This document shows, piece after piece, positions 1-8,163 of a DNA stretch of 10,762 bases. Position 1 is the first letter of the stretch. Each line of letters begins with the position of its first letter. The notes under the pieces were generated by a model. The model did no database searches. It was given only the letters and a program-made list of their open reading frames with translations, and was not told the DNA's origin. The stretch is from Thermus kawarayensis JCM 12314. GTDB lineage: Bacteria > Deinococcota > Deinococci > Deinococcales > Thermaceae. A program made the translations under genes and the position numbers. The stretch covers positions 1-10,762 of the forward strand of contig BBBL01000026.1 of NCBI GenBank assembly GCA_001311545.1, in the 5' to 3' direction.

Positions 1-1184
1 CCTCGGAAGGCCCGTGCACCAGACCCACCTGCAGGTAAAGGCGCAGTGGACGGAGGAGGCGGCGAAGGAAGGAGCGTAGCGGAAAAACCCCCGGGCCTCC
101 ACCGTGGCCTGCCGCCGGAGGCCTCCCTGGGCCGCCCAGAGGCCCAGGACCTCCCGCCAGCTCTGGAACTGGTCCCCGGGCCGCCCCATGGCCATGAGCA
201 TGGACTGGGCCATCTGCTGCTCCCAGGCCCAGTGCACCCCCTCCAGGTAGCGGGCCACCCGGCTGGTGCCGCGGAGGGGCTGGGCCTTGGAAACCTGCCA
301 GGGGGCCCCCGCCTCCCAGGCCCAAAGCCCCTGGGCGAAGAGGGCAGGAAGCTCCTCGGGAGACCTGGCGCAGAGGTACCCCGGCACTTGCCCAGGCTGG
401 CCGTTCCAGAGGAGGATGGTGCTCGGGTTGCCGCCAAAGGGCGTGGCGATGGACAAGGCCTCCAGGTAGAGCACGTCCCTGCGTAGGACCACCCCCCCCT
501 TGGTGAGCTGGAAGGCGGGGAGGCGGAGGGTCTCGGTCTGGGCCACCACGCTCCCCCGGAAGGTATACCCCTGGGGCACGGGCAGATGGGCCGCCGGAAC
601 CCCGAGGAGGGGGTCCAGGATGGCCTCGGTCCGGTAGGGCACCCGGTCTTTGGGGTCCAGGAACTCCAGGGAGCGGAGAAGCCCCCTAAGCTCCCGCCGC
701 TCGTCCTCGGGAAGGTCCTGGGGCAGGTAGCGCTCACGGTGAGAAGGCTCTTGGGGCCGGGAAGGAGTAGGTGGGTGGCCTCATAGCGAAGGCTGGAGAG
801 GGCCCTTTGGACCTGGGGTTCCAAGGCGAAGACGGCAAGCTCCCCCATGGCCCCCTGGGTGAAGGCCATGGGGTAGGCCAGGCCCCGGGCCAGAAGCATG
901 AGGCCCCTCGAGGCCTGCTTGAAGTGGAGGGTGGCCTGCTCCCCGCCTATGCGCCTCGCCTCCTCCAAGAGGGGCCTGACCGCCTCCTTGGGGCTTTTGA
1001 GAGGCATGCCCCGCACCAGGACCACGCTCTCCAGGTCAGTAAAGAGGAGGCTCCCCTGGGAGAAGAACACCTTCCACCCCTCGGGCAGGTCCACGGCGAA
1101 GCCGTGGAGGCGGTCCACCATCCGCTCGGCCCACGCAGGGCCAAGCCCCAAAAGAACCAGCGCCAAGAAGGCCAGCTTCCTCAT
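1..1184 (-). CDS. Exported protein of unknown function (C-terminus beyond window)
   Basis: I do not recognise a named family. The start is the ATG at 1184, which overlaps the TGA of the upstream gene (ATGA), so the two are probably translationally coupled. Residues 1-19 form a classical signal peptide (MRKLAFLALVLLGLGPAWA), so the protein is exported. The next part (FAVDLPEGWKVFF) resembles the start of small PsbP/DcrB-like secreted domains, but this likeness is loose. The frame breaks near 731-735: after LLLPGPKSLLTV one base appears lost, and the protein continues as RYLPQDLPEDERRELRGLL to the window edge without a stop. The last 20 or so residues (positions 1-60) are cysteine-rich and unlike the rest, so another frame change may lie there. 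About 395 residues are visible. It is the last visible gene of the four-gene envelope cluster. Confidence 0.7.
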   Translation of the reverse strand, partial: MRKLAFLALVLLGLGPAWAERMVDRLHGFAVDLPEGWKVFFSQGSLLFTDLESVVLVRGMPLKSPKEAVRPLLEEARRIGGEQATLHFKQASRGLMLLARGLAYPMAFTQGAMGELAVFALEPQVQRALSSLRYEATHLLLPGPKSLLTVSATCPRTFPRTSGGSLGGFSAPWSSWTPKTGCPTGPRPSWTPSSGFRRPICPCPRGIPSGGAWWPRPRPSASPPSSSPRGGWSYAGTCSTWRPCPSPRPLAATRAPSSSGTASLGKCRGTSAPGLPRSFLPSSPRGFGPGRRGPPGRFPRPSPSAAPAGWPATWRGCTGPGSSRWPSPCSWPWGGPGTSSRAGGRSWASGRPREASGGRPRWRPGGFSATLLPSPPPPSTAPLPAGGSGARAFR

Positions 1185-1884
1185 CCCCTTCCCTCCTCCC
1201 AAAGCCTCCGGAACTCGGGGTCCAGGGGGTTGTACCGCCCCCCACCCCCCCGCAGGCGCACCATGTCGTAGGGGAAAGACAAAAGCCACCAGAGGGCAAG
1301 GCCAAATCCCAGGGCCAAGAGGGCGGTTCCCAGGCCCTCGGCGAGGGAGAAGAGGAGGAGCCCCACCCCCGCCAGGGCCAGGGCCCCGTAGATCCGCCGG
1401 AAGTGCCGCCGGTAGACCCCCAGGGCCCAGGCGTGCACCCCCTCGGCCTCCCGGGGTGGGTAAAGACCCCCCAGGAACCAGACCCGGCCCCGGTTGAGCA
1501 GGAGGTAGCCCTCGAGGCCTTCCACCTCCCGCCAGTCCACCCCCAGGTGGGCCAGGACCCCATCCCAGCCGGGAAGCCCCAGGGGAAGGGGAAGCCTTTC
1601 CCCGCCGAAATCCAGCCAGAGCCGCCCCAAGAGGGGGTCAAGCCTCACGCCCTTCAAGGCCCCCCGGGGATAAAACCTGCCCTCGTAACGAAGCCCCTCG
1701 GGCTCCAGGGCCACGGCGTACCCCGTGCGGCGGAAGTGCACGGCGAAGGCCCGAGGAGAAGAGCCCCCAGGAGGAGGCTCACAAGCTCCCGCGCCCAAAG
1801 CCCGAAGGCCAGGAGGAAAGCCCCAAGGAGGAGGGCCCACCAAAGCCGCCAGCGCGCCCACGCCGGAAAGGCCACCTCTTCCAC
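1181..1884 (-). CDS. Integral membrane protein of unknown function
   Basis: About 234 residues with two pairs of hydrophobic segments. One pair is near the N-terminus (WRLWWALLLGAFLLAFGLWA, then LVSLLLGALL) and one near the C-terminus (IYGALALAGVGLLLFSLAEG, then ALLALGFGLALWWLLSF). The roughly 100-residue soluble stretch between them (EPEGLRYEGRFYPRGALKGV onward) has the alternating pattern of a bacterial PH-like domain, a weak inference. I chose the GTG at 1884 because AGGAGG (1889-1894) lies 4 bases upstream; the in-frame GTG at 1902 would overlap the upstream gene by 10 bases and has a poor ribosome site. A frame break near 1750-1753 looks like one G lost from a GGGG run and would restore LLLGALLLGAFAVHF. 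The TGA at 1183-1181 overlaps the next gene's ATG. Confidence 0.7.
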
Positions 1885-1892
1885 GGCGCCTC

Positions 1893-2339
1893 CTACTCCC
1901 ACCCGATCCAGGCCGCAAAGGCCCGGAGACTCTCCTCAAAAAGGTCCAGGAAAACCCTTATGGCCCCGTCCGCCACCCCGCCCGCCAGGTTCAGGTCGGC
2001 CTCCAAAACGTCCCCCTCCTCGTCCAGGTAGGCTCGGGAGAAGCGCTTCTTCCCGTTCCACTCGTTCACCCGCTCCAGGCTGGGGGGGTTGTCCGTGGAA
2101 AACCCCGCGTAGAGCTGAAGGCTCTGGCAGCCTCCCTCCCGGCAGTCCAGGAGGAAGAGAAGCGCCCTAAGACCCGCAAGCCGCAGGCGGAAGTAGACCT
2201 CCCCTTTCTCCTCCACCCGCTCGTAGCGGTAGGAGCCGGCCTTGAGGAGGGCCTCCATCTCCTCGGGCGTGATCCGGGTGCGCACCCCCTGGGCGAGGGC
2301 CGGGACCAGGAGGAGGGCCAGGAGGAAAAGGCGGGCCAT
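1893..2339 (-). CDS. Secreted YbjN-like domain protein
   Basis: This 148-residue protein is one of only two genes here read without a frame break. Residues 1-17 (MARLFLLALLLVPALAQ) are a signal peptide. The mature part resembles the YbjN / putative bacterial sensory transduction regulator family: TPEEMEALLKAGSYRYERV, then LQLYAGFSTDNPPSLERVNE, WNGKKRFSRAYLDEEGDVL and EADLNLAGGV, ending in an amphipathic helix. The family's biochemical function is unsettled, and export here argues for a periplasmic rather than regulatory role. I chose ATG 2339 because AGGAGG (2347-2352) lies 7 bases upstream; the GTG directly before it would leave only 4 bases. The start overlaps the upstream stop as TGATG, suggesting coupled translation. 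Two cysteines (CREGGC) could form a disulfide. Confidence 0.8.
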   Translation of the reverse strand: MARLFLLALLLVPALAQGVRTRITPEEMEALLKAGSYRYERVEEKGEVYFRLRLAGLRALLFLLDCREGGCQSLQLYAGFSTDNPPSLERVNEWNGKKRFSRAYLDEEGDVLEADLNLAGGVADGAIRVFLDLFEESLRAFAAWIGWE

Positions 2340-2727
2340 CACCGCACCTCCTTCAAGGTGTAGCGGACGCAGGGGTTGGCCTTCTTGGTAAGGTGGGAAA
2401 CCTGCGCGCCCTGGGCCCTAAGCTGCGCGTCCACCTGGGCCAGGCGCTGGAGGTTCTGCTGGTGGAAGGCCTGCAGGTCCCCCTCAAAGGGCCGGGAGGC
2501 GGCGTAGAGCTCGGCCCCCATGGGGTGCAGGAAGACGGCCACCATCCCCCTCATAGGGCATCTCCTGCATCCTCTGAAACCCCGTGGGGACGGGAAAGCG
2601 CATCCCCAGGGCCGGGTTCTGGTACATCTGGCTCTGCAACGACCCCTGCCCCTGGGTCCCGGCACGGGACCGAACTGCGCCAGGCAACCCAGACCAGCCA
2701 GCCAACCACTCCTGCCGCCTTCCTCAT
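2339..2727 (-). CDS. Small exported protein of unknown function
   Basis: About 129 residues after reconstruction, with no recognised family. ATG 2727 follows GGAGG with 6 bases of spacing and opens a short signal peptide (MRKAAGVVGWLVWVAWA). The mature protein includes MYQNPALGMRFPVPTGF, EMPYEGMVAVFLHPMGAEL and a helical part (DLQAFHQQNLQRLAQVDAQL), and it ends RYTLKEVR. The frame changes between about 2660 and 2685, best explained by two single-base losses that give AWAQFGPVPGTQGQGS. It changes again near 2546-2550, where GGGGG would be GGGG in the true sequence. The N-terminal joint is therefore less certain than the rest. It is the first gene of the envelope cluster and shares TGATG with the next gene. 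Confidence 0.6.
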
Positions 2728-2915
2728 GGAGCACCTCCCCTAGGGCGCGGACCCAAGCCGCCTTCATACCGCCTCCCACCTACCCGAGGGGCCCGGGGGA
2801 AGGACAGAGCCTCTGCCCCACGCCCTACCTCCATGATGGGCCGGGGGGCTTACACGCTCCTTAAACGGCCCCGGGCCGCCCCCGAGAAGGGGCTAAGGCC
2901 GAAGGAAAGGGGGCA
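2728..2915. other. Intergenic gap between sugar operon and envelope gene cluster
   Basis: This 188-base stretch separates the GH4 stop from the first envelope gene. It must hold the end of the long sugar operon and probably the promoter of the envelope cluster. I see hairpin-forming GC-rich inverted repeats on its right side, but no convincing -35/-10 pair. TATGAA around 2767-2772 (minus strand) is the only AT-containing hexamer in a plausible place, and it is weak. Confidence 0.5.
2863..2878 (-). terminator. Possible weak terminator after GH4 gene
   Basis: On the minus strand the stem CGGCC / GGCCG closes a 3-base CGG loop and is followed by only TTTAA. It lies 38 bases after the GH4 stop. 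A second small hairpin (GCCCC / GGGGC) sits just upstream at about 2878-2893. The T run is short, so this may be a pause site or part of a Rho-dependent end. Confidence 0.35.
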
Positions 2916-4175
2916 TCAGGCGGCGTGCGCCCTCAGCAACTCGGCGAAGAGGTCCTCTATGCCCCTAAGGTCCAGCACCGCCCCCGTGAGGGGGTCCAGG
3001 GCAAGCCCCTGGAGGAGGAGGTCCCGGTCTTTCCGCACAAGCCCTTCCACCCAGAGGGCCTGAACCTCCTGGACCCTCCGGGCCAAGGCTGCGGGCCCGG
3101 GGGAAGGGAGCCCCCCTGGGGCAGCACCCTCCCCAGCTTTACCCTCACCGGCACCTCCACGGCGAAGGGCAGGAGTTGGGGAACCGTCCCCTGGTTGTCC
3201 AGGGTGGCGTACGCCTCCCCCTCCAAGCCCAGGTAATAAGCCTCCAGGATGCGGCTGGCGTACTCCTGGCTTCGCTCCAGGCCGCCCTGGCCCTCCAGCC
3301 AGGCCTCTACCTGCTCCTTGGCCTCCCGCACCCACCGGGAGTGGTGTTTGGCGTAGAAGCCGCTCTCCCCCCCGTACCCAGGACGGGCGTACCGGGCGAG
3401 GACGGAGGGAGCCTTGCGAAAGTAGGGCACGTACTCGGAAACGTGTCCGCTGGACTCCGAGGGGAAGAGGCCAAAGACCCTGAGGATCTCAAAGCGCACG
3501 GGGTCGCGTTCCCAGTAGAGGGGGTCCTCCGCCAAAGCGCGGAGGCGGGGGTAGAGGTCCTGCCCCTTGTGGGCCAGCTGGACGAAGAAAGAAAGGTGGT
3601 TCACCCCCAAGGCCCGGTAGGCCAATTCCTCGGCGGGCACCTGGAGATAAGCGGCCAAGGTCTTGGCTGTCTCCGGCACCGAGTGGCAAAGGCCCAGGGC
3701 GGGAAGCCCCCTCCGCAGGAAGTAGGCGGTGACGGGACTCAGGGGGTTCATGTAGTTGAGGAGGAGATCCCCCTGGAAGGCCTCCGCCACCTCCTCCATG
3801 AGGGCGTGGAGGCGAAGGAACTTCATGAGCCCCCCGGCCCCAGGGTGTCGCCGATGGTCTGGTCCACCCCGTGGCGGAGGGGAATCTCGTAGTCCTTCCG
3901 AATGGCCTCCTCCCCTCCCACATCCGCCACCAGCACCGCTACATGGGCCCCATCCAGGGCCTCCCGCAGGGAAGCACCTCCAGGGAGAAGCCCTTCTCCG
4001 GGAATCTATCTAGAAGGTGCTTTCCGAGGCGGACCGTGGGCTCGAGGCGCTGGGGATCAGGGTCCACCAGCCTCAGGACCACCCCCTCCAGGCGGGAAAG
4101 GAGGAGGTCCACCATGAGGGTGCGGGCGAACACGGCGCTCCCCGCCCCCACCAAAGCCAGCTTTATCCCCTTCAC
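2916..4175 (-). CDS. Glycoside hydrolase family 4 (alpha-galactosidase/alpha-uronidase-like), NAD-dependent
   Basis: GH4 enzymes cleave glycosides by an unusual NAD- and metal-dependent oxidation-elimination mechanism in the cytoplasm. The reconstructed protein has 420 residues, near the family's usual 430-480. Visible family marks are the dinucleotide-binding GAGSAVFARTL (10-20), QTIGDTLGPGG (106-116), NYMNP (141-145), the metal-ligand CHS (164-166), GVNH (191-194) and SSGHVSEYVPYFRK (242-255). The CHS type is typical of alpha-galactosidase, alpha-glucosidase and alpha-uronidase members rather than 6-phospho-glycosidases, but the exact substrate cannot be read. GTG 4175 is chosen because the Rossmann strand begins at once (IKLALVG) and a GGGAGAGAGGG purine run precedes it; an ATG at 4244 would add an unlikely leader. 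Three one-base losses (near 3970, 3832 and 3110) break the frame. It is the last gene of the sugar operon. Confidence 0.85.
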
Positions 4176-4202
4176 ACCCTCTCTCCCTGTTTCCTTGCCC
4201 GG

Positions 4203-4224
4203 GGAAGCCTGCCTAGGGGCCTCC
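4203..4224 (-). other. Hairpin between oxidoreductase and GH4 genes
   Basis: The 78-base gap between these genes holds a 7-bp inverted repeat, GGAGGCC / GGCTTCC on the minus strand, with one G-T pair and an 8-base loop. There is no T run, so it is not an intrinsic terminator. It could protect or separate the messages, or be chance in GC-rich DNA. Confidence 0.25.
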
Positions 4225-4253
4225 ACGCTGGCCCGAGCCGGCATGGGGTGGTA

Positions 4254-5499
4254 TCACCCCTCCGCCTCCACCACCCGCCCCTCCTTGCGGGCCCTCTCGG
4301 CCAAGAAGACCAGGCGGTGGGCCTCCACCGCCTCCTCCAAGGGCGCAATCAGGGAAGGATCCCCCCCTTCCACCGCCCGCACAAAGGCCTCCACAAGCCC
4401 CATGTCACCCCCCGCGTGCCCCGTCCGCACCGAAGCCTCCACCTCCGTCTCCAGGTCCACCGTCCACTCCCCACGCAGAAAGTGGAACACCCGGATGCGC
4501 CGCCCGTCCCCGTAAAGCTCCCCCTCCGTCCCAAAAAGCCGCGTCTCCCGAAACCGCATCCGGGAAAGCGCCTCCACATGGAGGCTCGCCGTCCGCCCGT
4601 CCCCCGTACTCCAAAACCACCACCTGGTGGTCCACCACGTCGTTCCTCCCCAGGTAGACGCACTCCCCGTAGGCCCTCCTCCAAAGCCCGCACCAGGTTC
4701 TCCCAGGTGAGGGGAAAGGCCACCACGTCCAAGGGCCACCCCCTCTCCCCCCGCTCGTAGGCCTCCAGGTAGATCCTCCGGGCAGAAAAAGGACAGCCCC
4801 TCTCCACCTCCCCAGGGCAGGAAAGGCACCGCTCCGAAGACCCCGGGGGACGGTTCTCGGGACGAAAGTGGTAAAGCCCCCCAAAAGAACTCACCCGCCT
4901 CACCTTCCCAGGAAGCAGGAAAAGGAGCCAGTCCAGATCGTGCACGCTCTTCGCCAAAAGAAAAGGACTGGACTCCGCCTCCCTTCGCCAGTTGCCCCGC
5001 ACAAAGGAGTGGGCGTAGTGCCAGTGCCCCACGGGCTCCAGGTGCTGCACCGAAACCACCTCCCCGATGACCCCCTCCCCCAGCAGGGCCTTGAGCTCCG
5101 GGCATAGGGAGTGTAGCGCAGCACGTGGGCCACCGCCACCATCCGCCCCGTGGCCCTGGCCGCCTGGGCCACCCCCTCCACCTCCTCCCAGGTGGAGGCG
5201 ATGGGCTTCTCCAAAAGAAGGTGGTAGCCCTTCCGCAAAAGGGCCGTGGCCGCTTCCGCGTGTAAGCGGTCCGGCAGGGCCACAATGGCCGCCTCCCCCA
5301 GAAGTGGAAGCTCCAAAAGACCCCGCCAGTCCGAAAAGGCACGTTCCCGGGGCACCCCAAACTCCCGCCGAAAAGCCTCCCGGTAGGCCTCCCGCGGTTC
5401 CGCCACCGCCACCACCCGGGCCCGCTCCGGGTGGTGGCGGGCGTAGGCCGCCAAGGCGAAACCCCGGCTCCCGGCGCCCACCACCACGAGCCTTACCAT
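4254..5499 (-). CDS. Gfo/Idh/MocA-family NAD(P)-dependent oxidoreductase
   Basis: This family oxidises or reduces sugars and polyols in the cytoplasm; some relatives (GH109) instead use bound NAD to hydrolyse alpha-N-acetylgalactosaminides. The reconstructed protein is about 414 residues. The N-terminal Rossmann fold carries VVVGAGSRG (5-13), the family's EKP is at 97-99, and the substrate-domain motif KSVHDLDWL (184-192) holds the usual catalytic Lys and His. A cysteine group CLSC...GC (C225, C228, C236) followed by PFSARRIY marks a subfamily, and NDVVDHQVVVLEYGDG lies in the C-terminal sheet. ATG 5499 begins exactly at the Rossmann strand and sits inside the end of the upstream gene. Frame breaks occur near 5105 (one C lost), 4668 (one G gained) and 4605 (one G gained). 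Substrate unknown; sugar metabolism is inferred from context. Confidence 0.85.
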
Positions 5500-6730
5500 A
5501 GAGGCTTGCTACTCCTGAGAAGGGCGTTCATGTCGTTCCGGGCCTTCTCTATAGCCTGTCCAGGGGGAGATTGCCCGTCCACGCCAGGTTCATGGCGCTG
5601 CTGAGGGCATCCAGCACCTCGGGGAGGTTGTTGAGGTTGCGCACGTCGGCGTGGCGCACCACCATGTCGGGAAGCTGGCGGAAGACCACCTCGGCGTTTT
5701 TCCCGGGCAAGGCCTGGAGGTAGGTGCTCCTGTACCTATCGGCCAGGGTGGGCAGGAGTCCCGCCCCGGCCAGCATGCGGTTGGCCTGGACGCTGGTGGT
5801 GTACCACTCCACGAGCTTGGCGGCCCCTTCCTTGTTCCGGCTCGAGGCCGGGATCACCAGGGCGTGCACGCTGTAGACCCCCTTGGTTTAAGACCAGGCC
5901 GCATGGCGGGCAGGGGGGCGAAGGCCCAGTCCAGGCCGGGGGTTCCCTTCCAGACCTCGGTCATCCACGAACCCAGCACGTAGATGCCCATCTGCCCCGC
6001 CTGGAAGAGCTGGTAACCCTGAAGGGTGCTGTCCTGGGGACCGGGAGAAACCTTGTCCACGTAGATGAGATCCAGGAGCTTCTGGGCCGTGTCGCGGAAG
6101 GCCTGGTCCAGATTGGCCTCGTAGCGGTCCCCCACCTTCCGGATGAGGCCCGTTCCCCCGTTGGAGTAGTAGAAGGCCATGCCGTACTCGCTGTCTATCT
6201 GCAGGTCCATGGCGTTGATGCCCCAGACCTTCTTCCGTCGGGACGGGTGAAGGTGAGGCGTTTGGCCGCCTCCCGGAGCTCCTCAAAGGTCCAGCCCTCC
6301 TTGGGAAGGGGCACGCCCCGCTCCTGGAAGAGCTTGCGGTTGATGTACACGGTGACCACCTGGGGCCCAAGGGAACCCCCAGGACCTCACCCCTAACCGT
6401 GTAGAGGCCAAGGGCGCCCTTGGGAAGGACCCCCTGGGCCTCCTGGGAGAGGGGGATGGGGGCGAGGGCGCGCTGGGAAGCGTAGAAGGGGAAGTTGTCC
6501 AGGTTCATCCACATGACGTCAAAGGTGGCGCCGCCCGCCACCATGGCCGAGGCCTTTTGCCAGTAGGTGCCCCAGGGTACCAGGTTGTAGCTCACGGGTA
6601 TACCCGTGGCCTCGGTGAAGGCCTTGAGGAGCCGTTCGTCCGCCTTCTGCCGCGTCCCGTCCCAGGTGGCGTACTGCACCTGGGCCAAAGCCAGCGCCAA
6701 GCCCACCAAAAGACCCAACATCCTCCGCAT
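5493..6730 (-). CDS. Sugar ABC transporter substrate-binding protein
   Basis: Periplasmic receptor that delivers sugar to the two permeases encoded upstream. The reconstructed length is 413 residues, normal for family 1 sugar-binding proteins. A signal peptide (MRRMLGLLVGLALALAQ) lacks a lipobox cysteine, so the protein is soluble in the periplasm. Family features follow: LLKAFTEATGIPVSYNLVPW, FDVMWMNLDNFP, VYINRKLFQERGVPLPKEGW with TFEELREAAKRL, and late in the protein LGSWMTEVWKG and AAKLVEWYTT. ATG 6730 has AGGAGG (6737-6742) 6 bases upstream. Four single-base losses break the frame near 6368, 6230, 5885 and 5560. The last one creates a false stop at 5549; restoring it gives the ending DQAIEKARNDMNALLRSS and a TAA at 5495-5493, overlapping the next gene's start by 7 bases. 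The sugar is not identifiable. Confidence 0.88.
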
Positions 6731-6742
6731 GACCCACCTCCT

Positions 6743-8153
6743 TCAAGGGTTGTGCAGGAAAACCCGGTCCAAGAGGATCACGGAAACGTAGGGAACGAAC
6801 CCGAACTCCCTGGCCCGCTGGTAGTCGCGGACCAGCAGGTCCTGCTCCTCCGGGAGGGCGTAGTCCATGGCCAGAACCACGAGGCCGCGTTTGGCGAAGG
6901 GGAGGACCGGGGAAGGGTCCCCCTCCACGGCCACGTAGCGCCCCGACTTGAAGTCGTACATGCTGGAGAAGTTCTCGTACATCACCGCGTCCAAGGCCTG
7001 GGCCGTCTCAGGGAGGAGGCGGAAGCGCGATTTTGAATCAGGATGGCCTTCGGGAACTCCTGGCGGAGCTCTTCACCAAGGCCACCAGGCCTGGGCCCAC
7101 CTCGGGGAAGACGTCCGCCGTATCCAGGGTGTCCAAGAAGAGGCCGTCAAACCCCCGGTCCAGGTACTCCTTGGCCCTTCCCAAGACCCACTCCTGCCAC
7201 CCGGGTTGCCGGGCGTCCACAAAGTAGCTGCCCCAGTTGGGGTTCTGCCCAAGGATCCACTCCTTGGGCACCTGGTGCCCCGGCTCGGCCTCCCCGATGG
7301 AGAGATAGGCCACCACCTTGACCCCGGCCTTCTTGAGGAGGTTAAGGAGGGCGTCGGGGAGGGTAGGCTGCACGATAGCCAGGTCAAAGTTGACCAGCTT
7401 CTCCGCCTCGGCGGGGTCTTTGCCGTAGTAAACGGCGTACGTGACAATCCCCTCCAGGCGGCTTTCTATGGGAGGCTCCTGGCCCAAGGCGGCGGCGATC
7501 CTTTCCGCCCAGGAAGCGGGGTCTCCCGGTCGGTCCACGAAAACCAGATAGCCGAAGTTGCTCGGGGAGTGGTAGTCGCCGCCCATGGGCCAGAGGGGGT
7601 ACTCGGAGGCGGCCTGGTGCTCCCGCCCCACCTTCAGGCCCCAGAAGGCCCCCACGGAGGGAGGAGAGACCTTCAAGGAGGCGAAGGGGATGGCCCACTC
7701 CAGCACCCAGGCGTCGGGCCCTATCCGGCTTGCGGTGCGGTACTCCGTGGTGAAGGTGTAGGCCTTGAAGCGCGTGCCCCTGGGGTTGGCGGCCAGGTGC
7801 AGGTACTCGGCCGCCTTCAGGTTGGGCTTCAGGAAGACCTCCATGGTGTCGTCCGTCCACCACTCCGGGTGGTCGGCGGGGTTTTGGGCCCGCAGGGTAT
7901 CGGACCTTTGCTGGAAGATCCCCAGTAAATACAGGTTCTGGTCGTCCCACGCCACGCTGAAGTAGCCCTTGCTGCCCACGGGCTTGGCCGGAAAGGTGTT
8001 GGAAAGGATGACCTCATAGCGGGGAAGGCCATCCCACTGGGCCAGGTCTCCCCCGATCTGGATGGTGCGCCTGGCGGCCTGGGCCACGTGGGCGGGGTCC
8101 ACCTGGGCCATGGCCAGGCCCGCCAACCACAGGACTCCCAACCACTTCCTCAT
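6743..8153 (-). CDS. Secreted CBM9-like + GH114/TM1410-like glycosidase
   Basis: The reconstructed 470-residue protein has a signal peptide (MRKWLGVLWLAGLAMAQ) and two domains. Residues about 20-207 look like a family 9 carbohydrate-binding module: IQIGGDLAQWDGLP, SVAWDDQNLYLLGIF, WWTDDTMEVFLKP, AWVLEWAIPF. Residues about 232-465 resemble the TIM-barrel GH114 / TM1410 family (endo-alpha-1,4-polygalactosaminidase and relatives): GIVTYAVYYG, VAYLSIGEAE, GFDGLFLDTLDTAD, then after the breaks AILIQNRGF and DAVMYENFSS. The acidic residues in SIGEAE and FLDTLD are the likely active-site carboxylates, by family analogy. ATG 8153 follows GGAGG with 6 bases of spacing. Two single-base losses (near 7085 and 7029) break the frame. 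It lies 10 bases after the permease gene and 12 before the binding-protein gene, so it belongs to the transport operon. Activity on galactosaminoglycan is unproven. Confidence 0.82.
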
Positions 8154-8163
8154 CCTTCACCTC

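Noticed and set aside
731..760. Programmed frameshift in the exported protein gene
   Set aside because: There is no slippery heptamer with a downstream structure, and the same kind of break recurs across unrelated genes in the window.
1403..2363. Overlapping plus-strand frames of 200-255 codons
   Set aside because: They lie opposite the membrane-protein and YbjN-like genes, are Pro/Arg/Gly-rich, and show no signal peptide, motif or ribosome site.
2339..2779. Alternative start MKAAWVRALGEVLHEEGG for the small exported protein
   Set aside because: It is in the frame of the C-terminal half but gives no signal peptide; the ATG at 2727 has a good ribosome site and a clear hydrophobic leader.
3176..4760. 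Several plus-strand frames of over 200 codons opposite the GH4 and oxidoreductase genes
   Set aside because: They are mutually overlapping in different frames with compositionally biased products; the minus strand carries recognisable enzymes throughout.
4254..6730. Interpretation as pseudogenes because of multiple frameshifts
   Set aside because: Every break is a single-base change, mostly in homopolymers; motifs and lengths are preserved, and nearly all genes are hit equally, including transporters that work as sets.
6948..7928. Long plus-strand reading frame opposite the secreted glycosidase gene
   Set aside because: It is antisense to a gene with clear family motifs on the minus strand and its product is low-complexity Gly/Val/Pro/His-rich, typical of high-GC shadow frames.
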